Assembly (NCBI GenBank): GCA_049323615.1
Contig: JBMOPD010000044.1
Span: forward strand, 1 to 53,285
Length of the DNA stretch: 53,285 bases
Direction of reading: 5' to 3'
Source of the DNA: JBMOPD01 sp049323615
Lineage (GTDB): Bacteria > Bacillota > Desulfotomaculia > Desulfotomaculales > Desulfocucumaceae
Positions within the stretch are counted from its first letter, which is position 1, and each line of letters starts with the position of its first letter. The notes below the pieces were generated by a model, which worked only from the letters and a program-made list of their open reading frames with translations, searched no databases and was not told where the DNA came from. This document shows positions 25,553-34,201 of the stretch, piece after piece. The position numbers and the translations under genes are program-made.

Positions 25553-27466
25553 CTAACTCCTGTAGCCCATCATATCCGGAAGCCACGTGGCCAGCTGCGG
25601 GAAAAGGCACAGCAAAACGAGAAAAACCACCATGATGATGATAAAGGGCACCACTCCCCGGACGATTGCAGCCATCGTGGCGCTACGTTCCACCCCGCCG
25701 ATTACGAACAGGTTCAGCCCGACGGGAGGGGTAATCAGGGCCATTTCCATATTGACCACCACCAGGATGCAGAACCAGATACCGTTGAACCCCAGGGATA
25801 TAATCAGGGGATATAAAATGGGAATGGTAATCAATAAAATGGAGGCCACTTCCAGGATCATGCCCAGGCAGACCATTAACAGCATGATGGCCGCCATCAC
25901 CCACCAGGGGTTTAAGCCGGCTCCGGCAACGGCTGCGGAAAGTGTGTTGGGCAGCTGAAGCTGGGTAAAAACCGCCCCCATGACCATGGCGCCGGCGATA
26001 ATCATCAGGATCATCCCCGCCGAGGTTGTCCCCTCAGCCACTGTTTCGGATAAATTGCCCGGTTTTATCCGGCCGCGCAAAACGCCGATCAGAAAGGCGT
26101 AAAGAATCAGCACGGCGGCGGATTCAGTGGGCGTAAAAAGACCCGTGTATATTCCTCCCAGGACAATCACAGGGGCCAGCAGTCCCCATATGCCGTCCTT
26201 CAGGGCAATCACTTTTTCTTTTATTGCGGCCGGGGCTATTTTCTCATGGGAACCCGCGCGCATTGACCGGACAACCGCGTAGCCGGCCATGATCATGGTT
26301 AGCAAAAGGCCAGGGATCACGCCGCCCATGAAAAGCGCCCCGGTGGACTCGTCGGTAATGGCGGAATAAACAATCATGGGGGCACTGGGGGGAATCAGTA
26401 TCCCCAGAGTACCCCCGGCGGCAACGCAGCCATAAGCCAGGCGCCGGTCATAGTTGTTTGCCAGCATGGCCGGCAGGGCGATCATGCCGATGGTGGCAGC
26501 CGTAGCCACGCTGGAACCTGAAATGGCGGCGAAAACCGCGGCGGCAAAAATAGTGGCCACCGCCAGGCCGCCGGGCAGGTGCCCGACCAACTTGGCGCAC
26601 AGGTCAAAGAGCTCCCTGCCTATCCCCCCGCTCATCATCAACCCGCCGCCGAATACGAAAAGGGGAAGCGCCACGAGGATAAACTCGTTCATGGCCTTAT
26701 AACCTATAAAGGGAACCTGCCCCAGGGACGACACCCCTCCAAACAGCATGAAAAACCCTGCGGCGCCCACCAGGCCCAGGCCGGCAAACACCGGCACACC
26801 GCCGAAAAGCAGGGTAACCAGGAGCATAATCAACCCCACCACAGGATTAAGCGCCACCAGCCAGACCGAAACAGCCGCCAGGACGACAAAAACAGCGGCG
26901 GGAAGCCAGTCTGCCCGGCTCTTCCGGGGTATTTTACAAAGATCATCAATGTCGGCGGCTATCTGCCTGATCAGTTGAAGGGCCAAAACCGCGCTTCCCA
27001 GAACAATGCCGAACTGGACCAGCCAGACGGGAACCTGCAGTACGTTCGGAGTCACCTGCCCGCTGGACATGGAAAGGCTGACCATCTTCCACCCCTGAAC
27101 AACGAGCAGGCCGGCATAAAACAGCGTAAACAGGCTGGTGACCAGGGCCAGGGCCTTCCGGCCCGCCGGGGCGATTCTGTCCGTCACCACATCGACCCTG
27201 ATGTGCCTTTCCTTTCTCCAGGTATAGCCGGCAGTAATAAAGGCAAACCAGATCATGACGTAAACGCTGACATCCTGAACCCAGTCGGTGGGGGTGTTAA
27301 ACAGCTTCCGCGCTATTATTTCATAGCAGTTGGCAAAGGCAACTGCCAGCATGACCCAGCCGATGAACGCCCCGCTTAAATCCGAAATCCTGTCTATGGC
27401 CGGCCACAGCCATCTACTTCCCGGAAAACCCGATAAAGCGCCCGTACCTGCAGGTCTGTCATTCAT
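25553..27466 (-). CDS. TRAP transporter fused small and large permease (DctQ-DctM)
   Basis: The product has 637 residues. The first 175 form a four-helix DctQ domain (WVMLAVAFANCYEIIARKLFNTPTDWVQDVSVY); the rest is a DctM domain with about 12 helices (FVFGGGLMMSGGIGRELFDL, PPSAPMIVYSAITDES, ITPPVGLNLFVIGGVERSATM). It uses a sodium or proton gradient to import a carboxylate delivered by the binding protein encoded just upstream (27543-28613). Fused DctQM genes are common in Firmicutes and proteobacteria. The imported compound is unknown; an aromatic or dicarboxylic acid would fit the neighbouring genes. Confidence 0.92.
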   Translation of the reverse strand: MNDRPAGTGALSGFPGSRWLWPAIDRISDLSGAFIGWVMLAVAFANCYEIIARKLFNTPTDWVQDVSVYVMIWFAFITAGYTWRKERHIRVDVVTDRIAPAGRKALALVTSLFTLFYAGLLVVQGWKMVSLSMSSGQVTPNVLQVPVWLVQFGIVLGSAVLALQLIRQIAADIDDLCKIPRKSRADWLPAAVFVVLAAVSVWLVALNPVVGLIMLLVTLLFGGVPVFAGLGLVGAAGFFMLFGGVSSLGQVPFIGYKAMNEFILVALPLFVFGGGLMMSGGIGRELFDLCAKLVGHLPGGLAVATIFAAAVFAAISGSSVATAATIGMIALPAMLANNYDRRLAYGCVAAGGTLGILIPPSAPMIVYSAITDESTGALFMGGVIPGLLLTMIMAGYAVVRSMRAGSHEKIAPAAIKEKVIALKDGIWGLLAPVIVLGGIYTGLFTPTESAAVLILYAFLIGVLRGRIKPGNLSETVAEGTTSAGMILMIIAGAMVMGAVFTQLQLPNTLSAAVAGAGLNPWWVMAAIMLLMVCLGMILEVASILLITIPILYPLIISLGFNGIWFCILVVVNMEMALITPPVGLNLFVIGGVERSATMAAIVRGVVPFIIIMVVFLVLLCLFPQLATWLPDMMGYRS

Positions 27467-27542
27467 AGTTATCCTCCGAAAAAGTTAAGATCATCCCAAA
27501 AGCGACTTTCTTCTGAAGCGGCGCGCGCCTGTGTCCGTCCTA

Positions 27543-28613
27543 TTATTTCACGCGCAGGGCCTCCGCCCTGTCAAAAACTTTGGCGGCGGTATCCTTGCCC
27601 ACCCGCTTGGCGTAAGCCTCTTTCTGGGGTTCCATTCCCGCTTCGCACCACCGCTTCCTCTCCTGTTCACTGATCCGGACGACGTGGAAATCCGGCATAT
27701 CAGCCAGCTTCTTCCAGGCTTCTTCTTCCTGTTGCTGGGCCTCCCGGCGGCTCCAGGCCGTTGTTTCCCCGGCCGCCTTAAGCATGGCGTCCTGAACATC
27801 TTTGGGCAGTTTGGCCCATATATCCTTGTTCATGACTATGGCGAAAATGCCTTCGGCAAGAAAGATGTTGTCCACGCCGTATTTTGCCACCTCGTGCTGC
27901 TTCCGCTGGAGGTAGCTGGTGCCTCCCGAGATCACTCCGTCGAGGGTCTTGCGCTGCAGGGCCTGGTATACCTCACCGGAACTCATTACCACCGGGGAGG
28001 CTCCCATGGCCTTCAGCCAGTAGCCGCACCACTCGGAGTGGGCGCGCACTTTCAGGCCTTTCCAGTCCTCTAGCTTTTCCACCGGCCTCACGGTCAGCGG
28101 CCCCCGCCCGGCGTAGGCGAGCCAGCCGATGAACCTGGTGTTGGCCTTCTGTTCCAGCGCCTTTTCCATTATGGCGAGAACCTCCGGGTCATCCTGGACA
28201 CTGTACAGGTGCTGCGCGTCATTGAAGTACCCTATCATGTCAAATACACCCAGCTCGGGAACCAGGCCGGTCCACATCCCCGTGTTCACTTCCGCCATCT
28301 CCACGCCCCCCCGGGGCACCACATCCACCAGATCCTTGTCGTTGTACAACTGCCCGGCAGGGTAGATCTCAACGGCCACCCGGCCGCCGGTCCGCTCCTC
28401 CACCAGTTTTTTAAACATCTCCTGGGACTTGGTAATCTGGTGGTCGACGGGCAGGGTGCCCGGAAAACGCAGGGTTATCTTTTCCACCGGGGCATTTTCT
28501 TTTTTCTCCCCGGCGGCTTTTTGCCCGCCGCACCCCGCCAGGGACAGCGCCAGAACAAACACCGCGATAACCGTTGCCCACCGCCACAGGCGTTTAACTT
28601 TAAAACCGGTCAT
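27543..28613 (-). CDS. dctP: TRAP transporter substrate-binding lipoprotein (DctP)
   Basis: The 356-residue product has a lipoprotein signal: positively charged start, hydrophobic stretch, and LSLAGC with Cys28 as the lipidated residue, so it should be tethered to the outer face of the membrane. The DctP fold is recognised by LRFPGTLPVDHQITKS, YPAGQLYNDKDLVDVV, and the carboxylate-binding arginine of LKVRAHSEWCGYWLKAMGASPVV. Its ATG overlaps the TGA of the MFS gene by ATGA, so the two are translationally coupled. The ligand is not readable from sequence. Confidence 0.92.
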   Translation of the reverse strand: MTGFKVKRLWRWATVIAVFVLALSLAGCGGQKAAGEKKENAPVEKITLRFPGTLPVDHQITKSQEMFKKLVEERTGGRVAVEIYPAGQLYNDKDLVDVVPRGGVEMAEVNTGMWTGLVPELGVFDMIGYFNDAQHLYSVQDDPEVLAIMEKALEQKANTRFIGWLAYAGRGPLTVRPVEKLEDWKGLKVRAHSEWCGYWLKAMGASPVVMSSGEVYQALQRKTLDGVISGGTSYLQRKQHEVAKYGVDNIFLAEGIFAIVMNKDIWAKLPKDVQDAMLKAAGETTAWSRREAQQQEEEAWKKLADMPDFHVVRISEQERKRWCEAGMEPQKEAYAKRVGKDTAAKVFDRAEALRVK

Positions 28614-29869
28614 ATTGTTAACCTCCTGTCTTTTCTTTTAATATTCTTTTGCCCCGGCCGGAAATATATCAGGGCAAAGCAGTTGGCAAGGGCCAGGGCC
28701 ACTCCGTACACCATCCACGATATGGAATACTCGCCTGCTTTGTCGGCAATCATCCCGAAAACCGGGGGTCCGGCTATTATGCCGAGGTAGCCGATGGTGA
28801 TGGCCAGGCCGGTGGCCTGGCCGGCCTTTTCCGGCCCCACCGCTTCACCGACCAGGGTAAGAAAAACCGCATTGTAGCCGATGGCGGTAAATCCGAAGAC
28901 ACCCGCCAGAACCCCGATAATAAAATGGGGAATGTTTTGCGGCAAAAGCCCCCACAAGACACTCATGGCAGCGGCAATAAAACCGATAACCACAATTTCT
29001 GTTTTCCTGTTGTCTTTAAACCAGCGGTCGCTGGCCCACCCCCACAATATGCGCCCCAGGGCGCCGCTGCCCTGGGCGACGGCCAGGAAAACACCGGCCG
29101 CGACGGCGCTGTACGAAAACCGCTCGACCATGAACACGGCCATATAGGCCGTACCTGCCCCTTGCAGGGCGGCGAAAAAGAGGCCAATGATGCTCCAGAC
29201 CACCACCACGCCGGTCCAGGCGTTTTTTGACGTCTGCCGCTTCACCGTGGCTGCTGAAGCCATTGCCCCGCCGCCCTCGTAAGCGGCGGGATAGGCAAGA
29301 TAACACGCCGCCCCGCAAGTCAAAACCAAGACCGATGATGCCAGGACGCTCCACCGCCATCCGGCTGATTCAGCCAGGACCGGCAGCGCCACCGAAGCCA
29401 TCATGCCGCCTGCGGTAAAGCCCATCTGCTTTATGGCCATGGCGGTAGCCCTGCGGTCGGGAGGAAACCAGATCATCACACCCTTGCTGGTAACCGGGTT
29501 GACAGCCCCATAGCCGAAGCCGGCCATAAAAAACAAAGCCAGCATCGCAGGGAAAAAACTTACCTTCCAAACGCCGCCGATCAGGATCGCTTCCACCATC
29601 AGTCCTATAACCAGGGTTTTATGAATGCTCCAGCGGTCCGACAGCCACCCGGCCAAATAACCGGTAAAAATTGACCCCATATACAACATGGAAACAAACA
29701 GACCCAGTTCCGCCCTGCTCAGGCCCAGTTCGTCCTGAATAAAGGGCGCCAGGGGGGCCACACACATGCCTATAAAACCGGCCAGCAGGTATACCGTTGT
29801 AAAAACGCCTAGGGCCGTCCACCTGGCCCGATCACTTTTTGTGGAAATGGTGATGACTCTGTCGTCCAT
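28610..29869 (-). CDS. MFS transporter, organic-anion type
   Basis: This carrier of 419 residues has 12 predicted helices. The A-motif is GWLSDRWSIHKTL after helix 2, and WFPPDRRATAMAIKQMG in the middle matches the carrier at 13871-15091. Known relatives move monocarboxylates or exchange dicarboxylates, but specificity is not predictable. The gene lies between the carboxyltransferase and the TRAP binding protein; with the TRAP system and the other MFS carrier, the locus encodes three uptake or export routes. Confidence 0.88.
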   Translation of the reverse strand: MDDRVITISTKSDRARWTALGVFTTVYLLAGFIGMCVAPLAPFIQDELGLSRAELGLFVSMLYMGSIFTGYLAGWLSDRWSIHKTLVIGLMVEAILIGGVWKVSFFPAMLALFFMAGFGYGAVNPVTSKGVMIWFPPDRRATAMAIKQMGFTAGGMMASVALPVLAESAGWRWSVLASSVLVLTCGAACYLAYPAAYEGGGAMASAATVKRQTSKNAWTGVVVVWSIIGLFFAALQGAGTAYMAVFMVERFSYSAVAAGVFLAVAQGSGALGRILWGWASDRWFKDNRKTEIVVIGFIAAAMSVLWGLLPQNIPHFIIGVLAGVFGFTAIGYNAVFLTLVGEAVGPEKAGQATGLAITIGYLGIIAGPPVFGMIADKAGEYSISWMVYGVALALANCFALIYFRPGQKNIKRKDRRLTI

Positions 29870-29890
29870 TTTGTCTTTTCTCCTCTAACT

Positions 29891-31459
29891 CTACAGGGGG
29901 ATGTTGCCGTGCCGCTTGGGGCGCCGGTGCACCTTCTTTCCGGCCAGCAGTTTAAAGCCCCGGATTAAAGCCCGCCTGGTTTCCCTGGGTTCAATAATGT
30001 CGTCGATGTACCAGTTGTTGTTGATTTCGTACAGCGGGTTGGCGTACTTTTCCATGTACTCCTTTAACTTTATCCGCCTGAACTCCTCCGGATTCCCGGC
30101 CTCCTTGATTTCCCTTCCATAGTAAAGCTCCACCGACTGCCTGGCGCCCATCACGCCCATCTCCACCGTGGGCCAGAAATAGATCAGGTCGGTGCCCAGG
30201 CCGGGTATGATGCCCATGCCCAGGTTTCCACCGCCGTAGGCCTTGCGCAGCACCACGGCTATCCGGGGCACGGCCGCCTCGCAGAGGGCATAGAGGACCT
30301 TGGCCCCGTGGCGGATGATGCCGGCGTGCTCCTGCTGCCGGCCGGGCATGTAGGCCGGGGTGTCCACCAGCAGGACGATGGGGATGTTGAAAGCGTCACA
30401 GAAGCGTATAAACCGGGCCTGCTTCACCGAGCTGTCCGCCGTAAGGCTGCCGGCGCGGAACATGGGCTGGTTGGCTACTATGCCGACAGTCCGGCAGTCC
30501 AGGCGGCCGAACCCGACGATCATCTCGGGCGCAAATTCCGGCTTGATTTCATAGAAATACCCCTTGTCCACCAGGGAATAGATCACCTGGCGCATGTCGT
30601 AACCCACATACGTGTCGGCGGGCACGATCCCGGCCAGGCCTTCGTCCAGGCGGTCCGGGTCGTCTCCGTAGTCGATCCGCGGGGGCGCCTGGCTGTGGCT
30701 GGAGGGGAGGAAATCCAGCAAGTCCCTGATTTTCTGCAGGCACACCACCTCATTGGGAAACCTTAAATCAGCCACCCCGGACACGCTGCAGTGCACCGCC
30801 GCGCCCCCCAGTTCATCGTCGGTAATTTCCTCGCCCAGCACGGACTTGACTATCCTGGGGCCGGTGATGTACATGCGGCTCGACCCGTCCACCATGAAGA
30901 TGAAGTCGGTGAGGGCCGGTGAATAGACCGAGATGCCGGCGCAGTTGCCTAAAATGGCGGAAATCTGTGGTATCACCCCGGAGGCCTCGGTGTTGGGAAA
31001 AAAAATCGAACCGCCGTTTTTGTCACCTATCGCCCCAACCCCCAGAGCGCCTCCCCCTTCTTCCGGCTTCGGGGTGCGGGCGCCGGGCGAATCGTGCAGG
31101 CCGACGAAGGGCACCTGCATGTCCAGCGCCATTTCCACCGTCCGGTACATTTTATAGCCGTGGATGGCGCCGATGGATCCCCCCTTGACGGTGGGGTCCT
31201 GGGAATAAACGCAGACAACCCTGCCGTTAACAGTCCCGTAGCCGGCCACTACCCCGTCGCCGGGCGATTTGTCGAGATGGCCCACCAGCATGTTAAACTC
31301 CACAAAACTGCCGGGGTCCAGAAGCCGGTCGATCCTTTCCCGGGCGCCGAGCTTTCCCTTGGCCCGCAGCTGGGCCAGTTTCTCTTCGCCCCCCCCGGCC
31401 AGCGCCCCGGCCTTGGCCTCCCTGAGCCGGTCGATTCTTTCCTTAACAAACTGATCCAT
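29891..31459 (-). CDS. Acyl-CoA carboxyltransferase subunit (propionyl-CoA carboxylase beta / methylmalonyl-CoA decarboxylase alpha type)
   Basis: The 522-residue product has the two crotonase-fold halves of biotin-dependent carboxyltransferases: an N-terminal KGKLGARERIDRLLDPGSF region, the GGALGVGAIGDKNGGSIFFP oxyanion region, and in the second half AYMPGRQQEHAGIIRHGAK and VVLRKAYGGGNLGMG. It ends KRHGNIPL, the standard C-terminus. It moves CO2 between biotin and an acyl-CoA. No biotin carrier, biotin carboxylase or membrane decarboxylase beta subunit is encoded here, so it must use subunits from elsewhere. Next to the mutase, decarboxylation of a substituted malonyl-CoA is the most logical direction. 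GGAGGT precedes the ATG. Confidence 0.88.
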   Translation of the reverse strand: MDQFVKERIDRLREAKAGALAGGGEEKLAQLRAKGKLGARERIDRLLDPGSFVEFNMLVGHLDKSPGDGVVAGYGTVNGRVVCVYSQDPTVKGGSIGAIHGYKMYRTVEMALDMQVPFVGLHDSPGARTPKPEEGGGALGVGAIGDKNGGSIFFPNTEASGVIPQISAILGNCAGISVYSPALTDFIFMVDGSSRMYITGPRIVKSVLGEEITDDELGGAAVHCSVSGVADLRFPNEVVCLQKIRDLLDFLPSSHSQAPPRIDYGDDPDRLDEGLAGIVPADTYVGYDMRQVIYSLVDKGYFYEIKPEFAPEMIVGFGRLDCRTVGIVANQPMFRAGSLTADSSVKQARFIRFCDAFNIPIVLLVDTPAYMPGRQQEHAGIIRHGAKVLYALCEAAVPRIAVVLRKAYGGGNLGMGIIPGLGTDLIYFWPTVEMGVMGARQSVELYYGREIKEAGNPEEFRRIKLKEYMEKYANPLYEINNNWYIDDIIEPRETRRALIRGFKLLAGKKVHRRPKRHGNIPL

Positions 31460-31505
31460 ATGAATACCTCCGCTTGTAATTTTTCAGCAACGGGACACCG
31501 GGCTA

Positions 31506-33380
31506 TCAGTCGTATATGGTCTGGCACGGCAGTATTTCCACCGGGATACCCACCGCCCTCTCTATATCAAGGTAGCACCTGCCGGAAAGATCCCTGCCCC
31601 ACCCGCTCAAACTGAAGGGGGAGGAGGGTATCACCACCAGGTCCGGCTTTTTCCCCTCTTTCCGGACAAAATCATTTATGCAGTCAATGAAGTCATCCAC
31701 CACCAACAGGTCTCCCATGAAGATATTCCCGCCGAAAAACCTGTTTTCCGGGACGGCTATATGAATGTTGACCCGGCCGCCGGCAAACAGAAAAGACTCG
31801 TTCAAAAGCTGCTCAAAGACGGGCCTGACCAGGGTGGAGGAGAGAAACAGCACCTCCCCGGCCCGGCGCGCCAGGACAATTTCCCTCAGCCGTTCCAGGT
31901 AGCCGGCCCTGAGGCCGGTGCCCATGAAGACCACGCCCAGGTGAGTGTCCGTGGCCCTGGAATAAGGGTAACCCCACTTTTCAAGGTCCACCCCCAGCGT
32001 CAACTCCCGGCCCTCCCTGCTTACCGTCATATTGAAGGACTTGGTGTCCCCCTGCTGGAACATGGAAAGGATCTCCCTGGCCTGGGGCCTGTTGCGGACG
32101 ACAAAGCCGCCGAGGCCCCGGATGATGTCTCCCCGCCTGACGCCTGCGTGGTATGCGGGAGAGTTTCTCACCACCCCGATCACCTCGGGCACATTTTTTA
32201 CCGGCCTGGAAACAAACTCTTCAAACATACCCGGCATAACCACGATGGGATGATCATGTTTCGCCCTCAGTTCCTGCACCCGGCTAACAATTGACCGCCA
32301 CAGGGAATCCCTCTCAAAGATCTCATCCCCCGAAAAATACCTGGAGTACCCCGGCAGGCTGACCTGCACCAGGTGGGCGCCGCACTCCACGGCATAGGCC
32401 ACGGTACCCTCCAGGTCCGCCAGCATTTCCTCCACCGACTCCAGGGGCCAGGGCACAACCACCACCGAGTAGGGGATGCGGGCTGACCTGAGCAGTGGCA
32501 GGGCGCCAACGGCCACCTCAGGCCTTCCGTCCCGCATCAGCCTTTTCCTGCGGGAGGGGGAGGCGCTGTTCAGCGATACATCCAGGTAGACCGGGGCCAG
32601 ATCGGCAAGGGCGCCAATCATCTCCGGCGTCAGAGCCGCGCCGTTGGTGATCAGCCGGAAGGGCTTCCCGATCTTCAGTCGCAGTTCCGCCAGTATTTCC
32701 AGGATGTGAGTATGGGCCAGCACCTCGCAGGTGCTGCCCGAACCCGGAAACAAGCTCCTTTTCATCCGGGGGGAAAAGTATTTAAGCCTGGTCCTGATTT
32801 CTTCCAGTTCCTCCGCCGCCGTCCGGCGGGGGAAATCAAAGGCCGGGAGGGGCGGCTTACCCTTGAGGTAGCAAAAAACACAGTCGCAATTGCAGCGGGA
32901 TCCGGCGTATTCAAATATTTCCGCCGGGTCGCAGGCCGAAGGGACCGTCCACTGGCCGGGGTCTTTCAGCCGGAACCCGTCGATTTCAACCATTAATCCG
33001 TTTTTTTCCAGGTCCGCCAGGGCCAGAACTGCTTCCAGCAGTCGCCCGATCAGGTGAATCCTCGGCTCGTAAAGCGCGGCGCTGTGAATATTCTGGAAGG
33101 ACGGCAGGCCTTTCCGGCGGGGCGTGTCCTCCTCCCCGCGGCCCGCCGCCCGGCGCCCCCCGTCCCGGTGAGCCCCGTCAAATATGTCATGGATTACATC
33201 CCTGTTGTTCAGCAGCTTGAAACCGTCAATTTTCACCTCTTCCCCGCCCGCGCAGGGGATAACCACATCCAGCAGGCTCCGCCAGATCTTTTTTACCATT
33301 TCGGTGGGAGGGTCTCCGCCGGAAGGGCCGGCATCGTCCGCCCGCTCAACCCGGTAGCGAAAGATATAATCCTGGGGCAA
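31506..33380 (-). CDS. Radical SAM protein with internal PDZ domain
   Basis: This 624-residue protein has Cys163-x3-Cys167-x2-Cys170 (CNCDCVFC), the radical SAM cluster motif, followed by a TIM-barrel-like region. A PDZ domain lies at about 398-465 (VIGVVRNSPAYHAGVRRGDIIRGLGG). A C-terminal domain (470-624) resembles the DUF512-like end of Fe-S PDZ proteins. The 160-residue N-terminal extension is unrecognised. The start is TTG with GGGAGG eight bases upstream; an ATG nearby is out of frame. It lies between the carboxyltransferase and the crotonase genes. Such architecture is unusual in a catabolic operon. It may modify or repair the mutase or another enzyme, but no substrate is predicted. 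Confidence 0.8.
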   Translation of the reverse strand: MPQDYIFRYRVERADDAGPSGGDPPTEMVKKIWRSLLDVVIPCAGGEEVKIDGFKLLNNRDVIHDIFDGAHRDGGRRAAGRGEEDTPRRKGLPSFQNIHSAALYEPRIHLIGRLLEAVLALADLEKNGLMVEIDGFRLKDPGQWTVPSACDPAEIFEYAGSRCNCDCVFCYLKGKPPLPAFDFPRRTAAEELEEIRTRLKYFSPRMKRSLFPGSGSTCEVLAHTHILEILAELRLKIGKPFRLITNGAALTPEMIGALADLAPVYLDVSLNSASPSRRKRLMRDGRPEVAVGALPLLRSARIPYSVVVVPWPLESVEEMLADLEGTVAYAVECGAHLVQVSLPGYSRYFSGDEIFERDSLWRSIVSRVQELRAKHDHPIVVMPGMFEEFVSRPVKNVPEVIGVVRNSPAYHAGVRRGDIIRGLGGFVVRNRPQAREILSMFQQGDTKSFNMTVSREGRELTLGVDLEKWGYPYSRATDTHLGVVFMGTGLRAGYLERLREIVLARRAGEVLFLSSTLVRPVFEQLLNESFLFAGGRVNIHIAVPENRFFGGNIFMGDLLVVDDFIDCINDFVRKEGKKPDLVVIPSSPFSLSGWGRDLSGRCYLDIERAVGIPVEILPCQTIYD

Positions 33381-33401
33381 GTGTCCATCCCTCCCGTATT
33401 T

Positions 33402-34187
33402 TCAGCTGTCATCACCGAAAACCGGCCGGCGCTTCTCCAGAAATGAACGGGGCCCCTCCCGGGCGTCCCGGCCGCTGTTCACGCTCTCCATAATGGCCTT
33501 CAGATCTGCTTCCACCCCGGGGTTCAACACCTGGTTATCCATTAATTTTCTGATCATGGCCTTGGTGCCGGTGACTGCCTGGAAACTGTTTTCCCCGGCC
33601 AGTTCCCGGGCCAGGGCAAAGGCCTCCCCCTCCAGTTGTTCCGCCGGGAGTACCCGGTTGACCAGGCCCATCTCTCCGGCCCTCCCGGCGTTGACCAGCC
33701 CGCCGGTCAGGAGCAGTTCCTTGGCCACGCCCCACCCCACCAGGTTGGCCAGCCTGAGGGTGGAAGTGTAGTAATATATCCGCCCCAGCTTGACCATGTT
33801 CGCCCCCATAAGGGCATTGCCGGCGGCCAGGCGGAAGTCGGCAATCACCGCCAGGTCCAGGCCCGCCCCCACGGCATAGCCGTAAATCATGGCAATAACC
33901 GGAGATGGGTAGTCAATCAGGCTCTGCAGGCAGTAATCCAGCCCTTCGATAAAGCGCATCATCTCCGCCTCACCGGTTACGCCGGCCAGGTCCCCCCCGG
34001 CGCAGAAGGCATCCCTGCCCGCTCCCCGGAGGATTACCACCGGCGGCCGTTCCCGTCCCCGCAAACGGTTCAACGCGTCGCCCATGGCCAGCAGGGCCGC
34101 GCGGTTCAGAGCGTTGCGCCTGTCCGGCCGGTTGATGGCCAGGGTGCAGGTGTATTCCCGTTCTTCCACAATAATCTCGCCAGCCAT
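33402..34187 (-). CDS. Crotonase-fold protein lacking the hydratase glutamates
   Basis: The start is placed at the ATG at 34187 because GGAGGAACTC lies directly upstream (261 residues). The fold is clear (LAINRPDRRNALN, FCAGGDLAGV, IYGYAVGAGL, SFLEKRRP at the end). Where enoyl-CoA hydratase has its two catalytic glutamates, this protein has Asp111 (GLDLA) and Met131 (GANMVKLG). Simple hydration is therefore unlikely. The Tyr-rich GRIYYY loop sits where the crotonase-type methylmalonyl-CoA decarboxylase YgfG has its active tyrosine, although the YgfG histidine is not conserved. Isomerase, thioesterase or decarboxylase activity is possible. Confidence 0.8.
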   Translation of the reverse strand: MAGEIIVEEREYTCTLAINRPDRRNALNRAALLAMGDALNRLRGRERPPVVILRGAGRDAFCAGGDLAGVTGEAEMMRFIEGLDYCLQSLIDYPSPVIAMIYGYAVGAGLDLAVIADFRLAAGNALMGANMVKLGRIYYYTSTLRLANLVGWGVAKELLLTGGLVNAGRAGEMGLVNRVLPAEQLEGEAFALARELAGENSFQAVTGTKAMIRKLMDNQVLNPGVEADLKAIMESVNSGRDAREGPRSFLEKRRPVFGDDS

Positions 34188-34201
34188 GAGTTCCTCCAAG
34201 A

